Below, piece after piece: positions 34,489 to 43,543 of a stretch of 64,000 bases of DNA. Numbering within the stretch: position 1 is the stretch's first letter; each line of letters begins with the position of its first letter. The translations under genes were made by a program, and so were the position numbers. The notes beneath the pieces are model-generated. The model saw only the letters and a program-made list of their open reading frames with translations, was not told where the DNA came from and did no database searches. Source of the stretch: Peribacillus simplex (lineage in GTDB: Bacteria > Bacillota > Bacilli > Bacillales > DSM-1321); assembly GCF_001542915.1 (NCBI RefSeq), contig NZ_LNNH01000029.1, forward strand, positions 98,256-162,255, given 5' to 3'.

Positions 34489-36236
34489 GCCCTCACCCCC
34501 GTTCCTTCGTCAACCTGCTGCCGCTCGTATTGCTCCCTATACCAGCCATGTTGTTGCAGTAAATTTTCGTGTGTACCTTCTTCGATGATTTCCCCGCTAT
34601 CCAAAACGATGATCACGTCGGCGTGCTGGACGGCTGATAAACGATGCGTCGTGATGATGGTCGTTTTCCCTGCCCGTTCTTTTTGAATGTTTTCGATGAT
34701 CGTCGTTTCCGTTTTTGCATCCACGGCAGATAACGAATCATCCAAGATAAGGATCTCCGGATTTTTAATCAAAGCCCTGGCAATAGATATCCTTTGCTTT
34801 TGACCTCCAGAAAGAGCCACCCCCTTTTCACCAACAAGTGTCTCAAGCCGATCGGGAAGCATCATCAAGTCCTTCTCAAAGTCGGCAAGCCTGATTGCTT
34901 CAGCCAGTTCTTCTTCAGTTGCATCCATCTTACCGAATAAGATATTTTCCCGCACAGACCTTGAGAATAAAAAATGGTCCTGTGGAACATAGCCGATCCA
35001 CTTGCGGATTTCTTCAAGATCCAATTGCTCCAACGGTATGCCGGAAAAAGCGATTTCACCTTTACCTAAAGGATATTCCCTGAGCAATTGCTTCACGAAA
35101 GTCGTTTTTCCGCTTCCTGTTTTTCCAACGATCCCTAACGTTTGCCCACGTTCAAGTTGCACGGAAACATTGGCTAGATTCATGACCGATGAAGATGGAT
35201 ATGTAAAAGACACTTTTTGAAAATGAATATCTTCCGGGTTCGGAATACTCTCCAACCCCAATGGATTTGTCACATCCCTTTCATATGAAAGCGTATCTTG
35301 AACACGGTCAAGCGAGGCATTTCCCCGTTGCATGACATTGATCAGTTCACCCACTGCGATCATCGGCCAGATTAGCATGCCAAGGTACACATTGAACGAT
35401 ACAAGCCCGCCAAGAGTTATCGACTGCTGGAAAACAAGATAGGCTCCATATCCCAAACCGATTAAATAGCTGATGCCGATGATGATTGAAATCGTCGGAT
35501 CGAAGAGGGCGTCGATCCTTGCCACGGCAAGGTTTTTACGATAGACATCCTCGGTCATTTCATCGAATCTCTTTTCATCCTGCCGCTCCTGGACGTAAGC
35601 CCGGATGACGCGGACACCAGAAATCGATTCCAGAACCTTGTCATTCAACGTACCAAAGGCTGCCTGTGCATCGGTAAAGCGCTTATATATTTTCTTCACG
35701 TAGATTTGCATCATCACTGCCATGATCGGCAGCGGCAGCACCGCCGCAATCGTCAATTCCCAGCTGATGGTTGCGCCCATCATGACGACGACCGTTATGG
35801 TGAAAAGCACCGAGTCGACAAGGGTCAATATTCCAAAACCAGCTGTAAGCGATATTGCCTTTAAATCATTCGTAGCCCTGGCCATTAAATCCCCTGTCCG
35901 GTTTTTCTCATAAAAAGTCGGCGTCATTTTCAGTAAATGGCCCATGAACCCAGACCTTAGTTTTCGTTCAACCAAGTTCCCGCCGCCGAATAACAGATAA
36001 CTCCATAAGTACCCAAACAGGTAGCTGCCGCACAGTACCAGCAGCAAATAAATCACGTATTTCATGATTGCTTCTTGCGTCATATCGCCGTTATTCATAT
36101 CATCGATGGCGTTCCCGACGAGCTTTGGCGGGATAACCTCCAAAATATTCACCAGGCACAAAAATAAAATGGCCCAGGTATAGCGCTGCCATTGTTCTTT
36201 AAAGAACCAGGACAGTTTCTTAAAAATTGCAAACAT
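34485..36236 (-). CDS. bmrC: Heterodimeric multidrug ABC exporter, subunit BmrC (YheI)
   Basis: A 583-aa half-transporter (B. subtilis YheI/BmrC 585 aa) with six transmembrane helices and an ATPase domain. Walker A 'VGKTGSGKTT', signature 'LSGGQKQR' and Walker B 'LILDDSLSAVD', where Asp replaces the catalytic Glu, i.e. the degenerate-site partner of BmrD. This asymmetry is what is known for BmrCD. ATG at 36236 follows GGGAGGGG. The 515 nt upstream hold two small ORFs, a hairpin and a terminator, as in a ribosome-mediated attenuator. Confidence 0.93.
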   Translation of the reverse strand: MFAIFKKLSWFFKEQWQRYTWAILFLCLVNILEVIPPKLVGNAIDDMNNGDMTQEAIMKYVIYLLLVLCGSYLFGYLWSYLLFGGGNLVERKLRSGFMGHLLKMTPTFYEKNRTGDLMARATNDLKAISLTAGFGILTLVDSVLFTITVVVMMGATISWELTIAAVLPLPIMAVMMQIYVKKIYKRFTDAQAAFGTLNDKVLESISGVRVIRAYVQERQDEKRFDEMTEDVYRKNLAVARIDALFDPTISIIIGISYLIGLGYGAYLVFQQSITLGGLVSFNVYLGMLIWPMIAVGELINVMQRGNASLDRVQDTLSYERDVTNPLGLESIPNPEDIHFQKVSFTYPSSSVMNLANVSVQLERGQTLGIVGKTGSGKTTFVKQLLREYPLGKGEIAFSGIPLEQLDLEEIRKWIGYVPQDHFLFSRSVRENILFGKMDATEEELAEAIRLADFEKDLMMLPDRLETLVGEKGVALSGGQKQRISIARALIKNPEILILDDSLSAVDAKTETTIIENIQKERAGKTTIITTHRLSAVQHADVIIVLDSGEIIEEGTHENLLQQHGWYREQYERQQVDEGTGVRA

Positions 36237-36273
36237 GAATTCCCCTCCCTTTTGTTCAAAACCTTTTTCGTAG

Positions 36274-36330
36274 CTAACCGCTTTCCGGATCTCCTGGCTG
36301 CTGCATGACTCCCAAACTATTTTGTCTCAT
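36274..36330 (-). CDS. 18-aa small ORF between terminator and bmrC
   Basis: MRQNSLGVMQQPGDPESG. ATG at 36330 follows GGGGGA by 6 nt, a strong site. It lies after the attenuator terminator and ends 37 nt before bmrC. It could be a second leader peptide that sets bmrC translation. Not similar to anything I know. Confidence 0.5.
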   Translation of the reverse strand: MRQNSLGVMQQPGDPESG

Positions 36331-36390
36331 CGTGCTTCCCCCTATCTATCAAATGGAAAGGATGCTTATGCTCCTTAATTCCCCAATGCC

Positions 36391-36423
36391 AAAAAGCCTC
36401 CGCCTTTTAGCGGAAGCTTTTTT
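36391..36423 (-). terminator. Attenuator terminator of bmrCD
   Basis: On the minus strand AAAAAAGCTTCCGC (36423-36410) pairs with GCGGAGGCTTTTT, one G-U, ending in five T. It sits between the 26-aa leader and bmrC and would stop transcription unless prevented. Confidence 0.85.
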
Positions 36424-36447
36424 AGATGCGTAAGAACACATATAAAG

Positions 36448-36478
36448 GCGCAGGCCGCGAAAAATCCACAACCTGCGC
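36448..36478 (-). promoter_or_regulatory. Leader hairpin upstream of the attenuator terminator
   Basis: GCGCAGG with CCTGCGC (36478-36448) forms a 7-bp stem between the leader-peptide stop (36515) and the terminator. It may be the anti-antiterminator or a pause hairpin. An alternative antiterminator pairing was not worked out. Confidence 0.45.
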
Positions 36479-36514
36479 TTTGGAATGATCAATGGTTTTC
36501 ATTTTGAGCTTTGC

Positions 36515-36595
36515 CTAGAAAGGCATTTGATCAAGGCAGGCGGACGTATGAACATATTCAATTGAAGTTTTTATTTGCTTAACTGATTTAGTCAT
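36515..36595 (-). CDS. 26-aa leader peptide of bmrCD (BmrB/YheJ-like position)
   Basis: A 26-aa peptide starting MTKSVKQIKTSIEYV and ending DQMPF. ATG at 36595 follows AAAAGGAGG by 8 nt, an optimal site. It occupies the position of B. subtilis bmrB (yheJ), whose translation controls an attenuator for bmrCD when antibiotics stall ribosomes. It is about half the length reported for BmrB and I see no clear sequence identity, so the equivalence is positional. Confidence 0.65.
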   Translation of the reverse strand: MTKSVKQIKTSIEYVHTSACLDQMPF

Positions 36596-36646
36596 GACGT
36601 TCGCCTCCTTTTCCATAAATAATGGTAATTTCCAACTCGTGTTTAA

Positions 36647-36675
36647 AGATTACTACGGGAGTATATTTTTGTCAA
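36647..36675 (-). promoter_or_regulatory. Candidate promoter of the bmr leader transcript
   Basis: On the minus strand TTGACA (36675-36670), 17 bp, TAATCT (36652-36647), about 50 nt before the leader peptide start. The -35 is consensus, the -10 weak. Confidence 0.45.
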
Positions 36676-36694
36676 TTGTGACTTTTCTAGATTA

Positions 36695-36722
36695 TTGCGG
36701 TATTATCCTTTATTCTTATAAG
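36695..36722 (+). promoter_or_regulatory. Candidate promoter of the 57-aa membrane protein gene
   Basis: TTGCGG (36695-36700), 16 bp, TATAAG (36717-36722); 30 nt upstream of the start at 36752. Confidence 0.4.
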
Positions 36723-36751
36723 AATGACATAACGTAAGGAGGTTTAAGCAT

Positions 36752-36925
36752 ATGGATTGGAGAAAATATATACTCTTGGCGGTACCGTTTTTATTTCTAT
36801 CCATTTTCATCTTGTTTGCCGTACCGGTCCAATATAGGACGTTATCTTTTATCCCCGTGTTACTTTTCTGGATAGTTTATTATATTTTATTGAGCAGGGA
36901 AAAGAAGAAGAAAAATAAAAAATGA
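36752..36925 (+). CDS. 57-aa two-helix membrane protein
   Basis: A small protein starting MDWRKYILLAVPFLFLSIFI, with two hydrophobic helices (about 6-25 and 33-49) separated by 'PVQYRTLS' and a Lys-rich cytoplasmic tail 'SREKKKKNKK'. ATG at 36752 follows AAGGAGG by 9 nt, and it is followed by a terminator-like hairpin, so it is probably real. No family is recognised. Divergent from the bmr leader. Confidence 0.72.
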   Translation: MDWRKYILLAVPFLFLSIFILFAVPVQYRTLSFIPVLLFWIVYYILLSREKKKKNKK

Positions 36926-36955
36926 AGGAAAATTTTCATCACCAATCAATTTGAA

Positions 36956-36984
36956 GGGCGTTGCAAATGCAAAGCCCCTTTCTT
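36956..36984 (+). terminator. Terminator-like hairpin
   Basis: GGGC and TTGCA arms (36956-36965) pair with TGCAA and GCCC (36968-36977) around one mismatch, then CTTTCTT. It lies 31 nt after the 57-aa gene. Confidence 0.5.
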
Positions 36985-37028
36985 GACCTCTCTGCATATA
37001 ATGGCTGAAAAACACGAGTGGTGATCGC

Positions 37029-38144
37029 ATGTTTTCCCAACTTGCACAAAAGCTGTTAGGCACATCCCCTGTCAAGACCAAGCCTCTCATCGATTCTGAA
37101 AGATTCGTCCTGCTAAAAACTCAATTACGAAAAGAGCTATTTCAGCCTGACGAGGAGTCTAAGGCATTTTTCCCCGAGGAAACCGCTCTTGTAAAAAGGA
37201 TCCGAACCGAAACGGCAGCCTTGAACCGTAATAATATGACGAGAACGCATGCTTATCTTGCCTATTACCGCCGTAACCCCGAGGTTCATTGGGCCCTTTT
37301 GGCACATATGGTTTCGAGGAATGGCGGATACCATATGACCGACCTGAAAAGCTCGTCCATGACCCAACTGCTCAGCCAAGAAGAACGGCGGAAATTCTTC
37401 CTTTTCCTGGAGCGCGCCAATTCAGCCATTTTTGCCGATGCCTTTCCTCAGCTCCTTTTATATGAACATTCTAAACATAAGGAACTTCGCTTAAGAAAGT
37501 ATTTCCCCATTTTCCATATATCAAGATTCATGGCCCCGATTTGGGAATCTTTCATCCAAGAACCCCATTCCCCCCTTTTGACGACAGCCCTTATCATCAA
37601 TGAGCAAAGCATGATTCAAGAACGGGTGTTGAAACGTACCCGTCATGGTGAAATCCTCCTAAGGCTTGATTTTCAGCTGCAGGAATTTTTAGGCTTCACG
37701 AACGTAATCTTCCCTTTTGTAAATAAGCAAGACGGAATCCGTTCCTTAACCGGCCTTACCGTTGAACGCTTTGCCGATCCAAAACGGCGAATTGAAACGG
37801 GAAAATTCCTGTATGAGCTCCTTTTTGAGCACCCTGATGTTTTTCATGGCGTTGGAGAGTTCACGAACGCGGTTCCACACACGGGCTCAAGGATGGATTA
37901 CTGGGAAAGCATTTATACCTCCGATCCGTTTGCAAATAATGACAAAGTCTATAGCCCTTCCCTTCTAGATGCATGGGCAGATCATCCTTTCTTTCCTCCC
38001 CCACCGATCGATTGGTATACAAATGAAAGCTTCATCGGGCATTTACAAGACTCCCCACTCATTAAAAAGGTGGATTTGACCAAAAAAGTGCTTGAAAATG
38101 TCAAACATCTCAAAGCCATCAACGAACTGAAAAGCCTATTCTAG
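37029..38144 (+). CDS. DUF2515 (YppC-like) protein
   Basis: A 371-aa soluble protein resembling the DUF2515 family (B. subtilis YppC); diagnostic stretch 'NRNNMTRTHAYLAYYRRNPEVHW' followed by 'LLAHMVSRNGGYHMTDLK' (residues about 68-110). No catalytic motif is known. The C-terminal part has 'PFFPPPPIDWY'. Ribosome site GTGGTGA is moderate. Followed by a small gene of unknown role 77 nt downstream. Function unknown. Confidence 0.85.
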   Translation: MFSQLAQKLLGTSPVKTKPLIDSERFVLLKTQLRKELFQPDEESKAFFPEETALVKRIRTETAALNRNNMTRTHAYLAYYRRNPEVHWALLAHMVSRNGGYHMTDLKSSSMTQLLSQEERRKFFLFLERANSAIFADAFPQLLLYEHSKHKELRLRKYFPIFHISRFMAPIWESFIQEPHSPLLTTALIINEQSMIQERVLKRTRHGEILLRLDFQLQEFLGFTNVIFPFVNKQDGIRSLTGLTVERFADPKRRIETGKFLYELLFEHPDVFHGVGEFTNAVPHTGSRMDYWESIYTSDPFANNDKVYSPSLLDAWADHPFFPPPPIDWYTNESFIGHLQDSPLIKKVDLTKKVLENVKHLKAINELKSLF

Positions 38145-38221
38145 CAGGACGAAGCCTCTTATTCTGAATATCCCATCCTCCATTTGGCAAGAATGGATAG
38201 CAAAAAGAATGGGTGAAGCCA

Positions 38222-38575
38222 ATGAGAGGCATCGTACTATTGAATCCGAACTATTCGATCGGGGAATTACATATGAAGGATAGCTTTACAATCCAACAGA
38301 TCGTGACGAACAAGTATATGGAAGAAAACAATATTTCCCCGGTCATACTAAATCCTTATCAGCTCAATCTCCATTACACGATCCCGCATGAACTGCTATA
38401 CAATTTACAGAATAAGAAAATCGATCAAATCGATTGCCTGGTCCTGCACTCCATGGAAACGTTGGAGCGGTTCATCTATATCTACCCTGAAAAATGGCTC
38501 GCGTTATCCGGATATTTCAAAGAGATCATCCCCGTTACCACTCAGACGCCCGTCAAGAAATATGAAGCCCATTAA
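38222..38575 (+). CDS. Hypothetical protein, 117 aa
   Basis: A 117-aa soluble protein starting MRGIVLLNPNYSIGELHMKD, with a beta-alpha type N-terminus and 'QIDCLVLHSMETLERF' in the middle. No family recognised. ATG at 38222 is close after GGGTGA (5 nt); the alternative GTG three codons earlier lies inside that site. It stands between DUF2515 and the PBP gene on the same strand. Confidence 0.65.
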   Translation: MRGIVLLNPNYSIGELHMKDSFTIQQIVTNKYMEENNISPVILNPYQLNLHYTIPHELLYNLQNKKIDQIDCLVLHSMETLERFIYIYPEKWLALSGYFKEIIPVTTQTPVKKYEAH

Positions 38576-38860
38576 TTTTTGGAATCCGTTGGCGCGGATC
38601 ATTCATTTCACCTACAAAAGCCCCCTTTTAAGTGTCTGCCGCGCTTATCGAATCCATCAGTATCTTTCCACATCTTCAGACATTACAATTATAGTAATTT
38701 TCCCAATCATAAGATTACGAGGTATTTTCTAACTATATAACAATCTTTTGGAAATATAGATAAAATTACGGATAAAGCATAGAAAAATAAGTTAATTTTA
38801 TATATCATTGGAGATAGGAATTTTCTTATTTTTTACTTTTACTAGAAAGGAATGTTACTG

Positions 38861-40975
38861 ATGGCCAAAGAGAAAAAGAAAAAAACCCCAATTCCTTTCC
38901 GACTGAACTTCATGTTCTTTTTAATATTCATTTTATTTTCAAGCTTAATAATCCGGCTTGGCATCGTCCAAATCGTATATGGAGATGATTACCTTCGCGA
39001 AGTCGACCGGACGGAAAACGATGTGGCCAATACCCCTGTTCCACGTGGGAAGATGTATGACCGCAACTTCAATCCCGTCGTCGATAATGAGCCGCGCAAT
39101 GCCATTACTTATACGAAATACCCAAATACAAAAACCGCCGATATGGTGAAGACGGCGGAGATTCTTGCTACCTTGATCGAAAAAGATACGAAAAAGGTAA
39201 CGATTCCGGATAAAAAGGATTTTTGGATCTTAAAGCATCCGAAAGAAGCCGAGGCGTTGATCACCAAGGCCGAGAGGCAGAAGATTGCCGAAAAGAAATT
39301 AGAGCAAAAGGATTTATACAAGCTTCAGTTGGAGCGTGTCACCGAGGAGAATATCAAGGAGTTCACCAAGGATGAATTGGAAGTGATAGCCATATTCCGG
39401 GAATTCAATAGCGGCTATGCCCTCACTCCGTCGATCGTGAAGAACAAAGATGTCTCCACAAAAGAATTCGCGAGGGTTAGTGAGCATTTGGATGAAATGC
39501 CGGGCTTGGACGTCACGACGGACTGGGAAAGGACCTATAAGTATGACGAAACCCTTCGCTCGGTCCTTGGCAAGGTCTCTTCCTCCGAAGAAGGAATTCC
39601 CAGTGAGAATATCGACTATTACCTGGCACGCGATTACACCAGAAATGATAGGGTCGGTAAAAGTTATATTGAAAAGCAATATGAAGATGTGCTGCGTGGT
39701 CATAAGACGCGGGTTGAAAATGTGATGAGCAAAGGGGAAGTCATCCAAACGAATACCCTCACGGAAGGGCAAAGCGGAAAAGACTTGATCCTGTCAATTG
39801 ATATGGAATTGCAGCAAAAGGTCGAAAAAATCATCGAGCACGAATTAAGGCGGGCGAAGGCCAGGGGGAATACCTACCTTTTGGATCGCGCCTTCGTCGT
39901 CTTGATGGACCCGAACACAGGCGAGGTGCTCACGATGGCCGGCCGGCAATATGGACCTAACAGTAAAACAGGCTTGACTGAAATGAACGATTTCGCCCTC
40001 GGGAACATTACGACCTCCTATACGATAGGATCATCCGTTAAAGGGGCCACGGTATACACGGGCTACCAGACGGGAGCCATTTCACCGGGGTCTGCTTTTT
40101 TTGACAGAAAACTCCATTTAGCAGGGGCCCCACCGAAAGGCTCTTATAGTGATTTAGGGTATGTAACGGATGTCTCCGCGTTAAAGAAATCGTCGAATGT
40201 CTATATGTTCATGACCGCCATCAAGATTGCCGGCGGCCATTATATTCCCAATCGGCCGCTCGGGATCAACCGGGAAGCTTATGCGATCATGCGCAACCAT
40301 TATGCCCAATTCGGATTGGGCGTCCGTACCGGCATCGATCTGCCGAATGAATCGGTCGGGTTTAAAGGAGTCGATATGTCAAAAGACGGATTGCTGCTGG
40401 ATTTATCGATCGGGCAGTATGATACGTATACGCCGATGCAGTTGGCACAATACGCATCGACGATTGCAAACGGCGGGAAAAGGCTGGAGCCGAGGATGGT
40501 CAAGGAAATCCGGAACCCTTCCGACGAGCACAATCAGTTGGGCAGCGTCTTTAAATCGATGAGCCCGAAAGTGCTGAACGAATTAGGCGGTAAGGATGTT
40601 TGGATTCAGCGTGTCCAGGAAGGTTTCCGGCAGGTTGCCCAGGAGCCAGGTGGGACGGCGTATAAGTATTTTGGCGGGAAACCGTATCGGGCTGCAGCGA
40701 AAACGGGAACAGCCGAGGCCTTTTACGACGGACCGCGGAGGAGTCAATATAGTGCTCCCGTCCCGACCATCAATCTGACGCTTGCAGGGTACGCACCTAA
40801 CAATAATCCGGAAGTGGCATTCTCTGTCGTCGTGCCATGGGTATATCAAGGCAAGCCAGCTGACGATATCAACAAACGGATCGGAGAGCAAGTAATGGAC
40901 GCCTACTTTAAATTAAAGGAAGATCGAGCAAAAGGTAAGTCCGATTCAGACAAGAAAGCAGAAGACACTCAATAA
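38861..40975 (+). CDS. Class B penicillin-binding protein (PbpA/PbpH-like transpeptidase)
   Basis: A 704-aa monofunctional transpeptidase that cross-links peptidoglycan in cell-wall elongation. It has an N-terminal membrane anchor (about residues 18-40), a dimerisation domain, and a transpeptidase domain with S391-x-x-K394 ('GSSVKG'), 'SSN' (444-446) and 'KTG' (614-616), so it is catalytically complete. Length and layout match B. subtilis PbpA and PbpH (about 700-716 aa). ATG at 38861 is 9 nt after GAAAGGA; the ATG at 38852 touches the site. A terminator follows. Confidence 0.92.
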   Translation: MAKEKKKKTPIPFRLNFMFFLIFILFSSLIIRLGIVQIVYGDDYLREVDRTENDVANTPVPRGKMYDRNFNPVVDNEPRNAITYTKYPNTKTADMVKTAEILATLIEKDTKKVTIPDKKDFWILKHPKEAEALITKAERQKIAEKKLEQKDLYKLQLERVTEENIKEFTKDELEVIAIFREFNSGYALTPSIVKNKDVSTKEFARVSEHLDEMPGLDVTTDWERTYKYDETLRSVLGKVSSSEEGIPSENIDYYLARDYTRNDRVGKSYIEKQYEDVLRGHKTRVENVMSKGEVIQTNTLTEGQSGKDLILSIDMELQQKVEKIIEHELRRAKARGNTYLLDRAFVVLMDPNTGEVLTMAGRQYGPNSKTGLTEMNDFALGNITTSYTIGSSVKGATVYTGYQTGAISPGSAFFDRKLHLAGAPPKGSYSDLGYVTDVSALKKSSNVYMFMTAIKIAGGHYIPNRPLGINREAYAIMRNHYAQFGLGVRTGIDLPNESVGFKGVDMSKDGLLLDLSIGQYDTYTPMQLAQYASTIANGGKRLEPRMVKEIRNPSDEHNQLGSVFKSMSPKVLNELGGKDVWIQRVQEGFRQVAQEPGGTAYKYFGGKPYRAAAKTGTAEAFYDGPRRSQYSAPVPTINLTLAGYAPNNNPEVAFSVVVPWVYQGKPADDINKRIGEQVMDAYFKLKEDRAKGKSDSDKKAEDTQ

Positions 40976-40983
40976 TCTAGCTG

Positions 40984-41012
40984 GGCCTGCTCGATTTCGA
41001 GCAGGCCTTTTC
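40984..41012. terminator. Bidirectional terminator
   Basis: An 11-bp perfect stem GGCCTGCTCGA (40984-40994) with TCGAGCAGGCC (40997-41007), then TTTTC; between the convergent PBP and CBS genes. Confidence 0.88.
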
Positions 41013-41024
41013 ATGCAAATTGCC

Positions 41025-41492
41025 CTATTCCAGCTTGTGAACGAACTCCTTATATAGGGCCCTTAGTGCATCTCCCCTGCTGATGATGCCGACGACTTTA
41101 TCATCTTTGTCGACGACCGGGATTTTCTTGAAATGATGCTTGGAAAGCACCTTTATCATTTCATCTAAAGGATCTTCCATAGACAGCTTTGTGATCCTTT
41201 TATTTCTTATGATTTGTGAGGCTTTATCGTTCATTTTGGATCGCACCTTTTCATCCAGTTCCTCACCTGGAATGACTGTGATATATGTGAAATATCCCTT
41301 GATGGCTTCTTCTGCAGGTGTCAGATAACGAAGGATGTCCCCATCCGTCACCATTCCCAGTAGCTTATCGTGTTCATCGACGACCGGTACCCCGCCCACT
41401 TTATTTTCGATCAAGGTTCGCAAAATTTCCTTCAAGGTAAAATCAGGACGGGCAACGTAGACTTCCCGGATCATGAAATCCTTCACTAACAT
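41025..41492 (-). CDS. CBS-domain pair protein
   Basis: A 155-aa protein made of two CBS domains (about 1-60 and 85-150), each ending in the usual 'VPVVDEHDKLLGMVTDGDIL' or 'IPVVDKDDKVVGIISRGDAL' pattern. Such stand-alone pairs bind adenine nucleotides and modulate partners; the ligand is not known. ATG at 41492 follows AAGGGGTG by about 8 nt; the GTG three codons upstream overlaps the site. Monocistronic. Confidence 0.9.
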   Translation of the reverse strand: MLVKDFMIREVYVARPDFTLKEILRTLIENKVGGVPVVDEHDKLLGMVTDGDILRYLTPAEEAIKGYFTYITVIPGEELDEKVRSKMNDKASQIIRNKRITKLSMEDPLDEMIKVLSKHHFKKIPVVDKDDKVVGIISRGDALRALYKEFVHKLE

Positions 41493-41706
41493 ATTAAACA
41501 CCCCTTTTTTAAGTTTGTTCCTATATCCATCTCTTCTTTCTATTAATACCCTACCTTATTCTATTTAAAAACCCTTGAGTTCTGAACTGCCTTTTACCAG
41601 CCTTGAGATGGATTTCATTTATAATCTTGCGGGTAAACTTGAAAAATATTGGCAGGTTGCAAGATTATCTTTTACAATGAAACAAGAATGATGGGAGGAA
41701 TGGCCA

Positions 41707-42498
41707 ATGAATAATCATGAAATCGATTTTAAAATATATGGTGACGACATGCAATTCGTCGAGGTGGAATTGGATCCACAGGAAACGGTGGTGGCCGAAG
41801 CTGGAAGCTTGATGATGATGGAAGATCAAATCAAGATGGAAACCATCTTTGGTGATGGGTCACGAAATAGTGACGGCGGGATGATGGGCAAATTATTTGG
41901 TGCGGGCAAAAGGCTTCTTACCGGGGAGAGCCTGTTCATGACGGCGTTCACGAATGAAGGAAGAGATAAACGGCATGCCTCCTTCGCCTCACCCTACCCG
42001 GGAAAAATCATTCCATTGGACTTAAGCGAACTGGGCGGTAAAGTCATTTGCCAAAAGGATGCCTTTCTGGCGGCAGCCAAAGGAGTATCGATTGGAATCG
42101 AGTTTCAGAGAAAAATAGGAACGGGCTTTTTTGGCGGCGAAGGCTTCATCATGCAAAAGCTCGAAGGGGACGGAATGACCTTCGTCCATGCTGGGGGCAC
42201 GATCCATAAAAAAGAATTGGCTCCAGGTGAGATCCTCCGGGTCGATACGGGGTGTTTAGTCGCCATGACGGGCGGGGTAGATTATAATATCGAATTCGTA
42301 AAAGGCGTGAAGACCGCTTTATTCGGGGGCGAAGGGTTATTCTTCGCCACATTGAAAGGACCTGGAACCGTCTGGGTGCAATCATTGCCTTTCAGCCGCC
42401 TTGCAAGCCGCGTCTTTGCAGCAGCGCCGCAAAACGGGGGATCTTCTGAAGAAGGCAGCGTAGCTAAGGGTTTATTCAATTTATTCAACGATAAATAA
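41707..42498 (+). CDS. TIGR00266 / AIM24 family protein
   Basis: A 263-aa beta-rich protein of the AIM24/TIGR00266 family, with the recurrent glycine-rich turns '[19 protein letters not shown]' (about 137) and '[12 protein letters not shown]' (about 188) and '[15 protein letters not shown]' (about 208). The biochemical function of the family is unknown. ATG follows GGGAGGAATGG by about 8 nt. Followed by a strong hairpin. Confidence 0.9.
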   Translation: MNNHEIDFKIYGDDMQFVEVELDPQETVVAEAGSLMMMEDQIKMETIFGDGSRNSDGGMMGKLFGAGKRLLTGESLFMTAFTNEGRDKRHASFASPYPGKIIPLDLSELGGKVICQKDAFLAAAKGVSIGIEFQRKIGTGFFGGEGFIMQKLEGDGMTFVHAGGTIHKKELAPGEILRVDTGCLVAMTGGVDYNIEFVKGVKTALFGGEGLFFATLKGPGTVWVQSLPFSRLASRVFAAAPQNGGSSEEGSVAKGLFNLFNDK

Positions 42499-42502
42499 GG
42501 TC

Positions 42503-42537
42503 CGATCGATGGCTGCCATCAAGGCAGCCATCGATCG
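42503..42537 (+). terminator. Long hairpin after the AIM24 gene
   Basis: A 15-bp perfect stem CGATCGATGGCTGCC (42503-42517) with its complement at 42523-42537; only ATT follows, so the U-tract is weak. Confidence 0.6.
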
Positions 42538-42560
42538 ATTCCGTAAAAGGAGTTGTCTAT

Positions 42561-42791
42561 TTGCAGCTTGTTAAATGGTCCTACATGCGACGATATAATA
42601 TCAAGGCAACTTTTGATCGATTCCCGAACTCACCCGTCATTTTCCGAAAGATAAGAGATTACTATTTTGTTTACACCATTCACTGGACAGCGGCCGATGA
42701 CCCAATCGGCATTGAAGAGCTCGAAGAAATGGAACGGCTGCTCAACAGGGAGCTTGGCACTGAACTGCAATATCTCTACCGGAGAAAATGA
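42561..42791 (+). CDS. Hypothetical protein, 76 aa
   Basis: A 76-aa soluble protein with aromatic-rich N-terminal part ('DYYFVYTIHW') and a helical C-terminus ('EELEEMERLLNRELGT'). Not recognised. The start is TTG at 42561, 8 nt after AAAAGGAG, well supported. It converges on the SDR gene with only 2 nt between them. Confidence 0.7.
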   Translation: MQLVKWSYMRRYNIKATFDRFPNSPVIFRKIRDYYFVYTIHWTAADDPIGIEELEEMERLLNRELGTELQYLYRRK

Positions 42792-42793
42792 AC

Positions 42794-43543
42794 TCACTCT
42801 TCGTACATCATTTTTCTTGTCATCCCACCATCGACGATAAGATTAACCCCAGTAACGAAATCATTTTCAGCTGCCGTCAAATAAAGACAGGCCCTTGCTA
42901 TATCTTCCGGTTTACCGACCCGATTGGAAAAATGCTGTTGATGATCCTTCTCCCTAAGCGCATCATAATGGTCCGTTTCAATCCATCCGGGGGAAATCGA
43001 ATTAACGGTAATTTTCTCGTTGCTTAAAGAGGCGGCAAGTGCATGGGTCAGGGAAACGATTCCTCCTTTCGTCGCAGCATAAGATTCAGAATCAGGCTCT
43101 GACATGAGGGCTCTCGTGGAAGCTAAATTGATGATCGCCCCGCCCGTTTCATTTTCCCGCATCGCTTTAGCCGCTTCCCTGGAGCAAAGAAAAACACTGC
43201 GTAAATTCGTATTCATCATATCGTCCCATTCCGCAAGCGTCAGTTCATATACTGGTTTGAATAAAGCCTTTCCGGCATTGTTGATTAATATATCTATGGT
43301 CTTATAGGCTTTTAGCGTCACATCCATCAAATGACGGATCTCAGCCTCATTCCGAACATCGGTTTTAACGAACATAGCTTCATGCCCGTTACCTTTAAGC
43401 TCCTCTGCATACCGAAGGCCCTCCTGCTCGTCCGTATCCGCCAGAACGACCGATGCACCACTTTGTGCATATCCCTTTGCCACGCCCCTCCCTATTCCAT
43501 TTGAAGCGCCTGTGACGATCACTGTTTTATTTGAGAAGCCCAT
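42794..43543 (-). CDS. Short-chain dehydrogenase/reductase
   Basis: A 249-aa classical SDR oxidoreductase using NAD(P). Visible are the Rossmann 'TGASNGIGRG' (11-20), Asp at the end of beta-2 ('LADTDE', suggesting NAD preference), 'NNAG' (about 87), catalytic Ser ('NLASTRA', about 139), 'YAATKGG' (about 152) and 'PGWIETD'. The substrate cannot be inferred. ATG follows GGAAGGATGA. No operon partners. Confidence 0.92.
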   Translation of the reverse strand: MGFSNKTVIVTGASNGIGRGVAKGYAQSGASVVLADTDEQEGLRYAEELKGNGHEAMFVKTDVRNEAEIRHLMDVTLKAYKTIDILINNAGKALFKPVYELTLAEWDDMMNTNLRSVFLCSREAAKAMRENETGGAIINLASTRALMSEPDSESYAATKGGIVSLTHALAASLSNEKITVNSISPGWIETDHYDALREKDHQQHFSNRVGKPEDIARACLYLTAAENDFVTGVNLIVDGGMTRKMMYEE

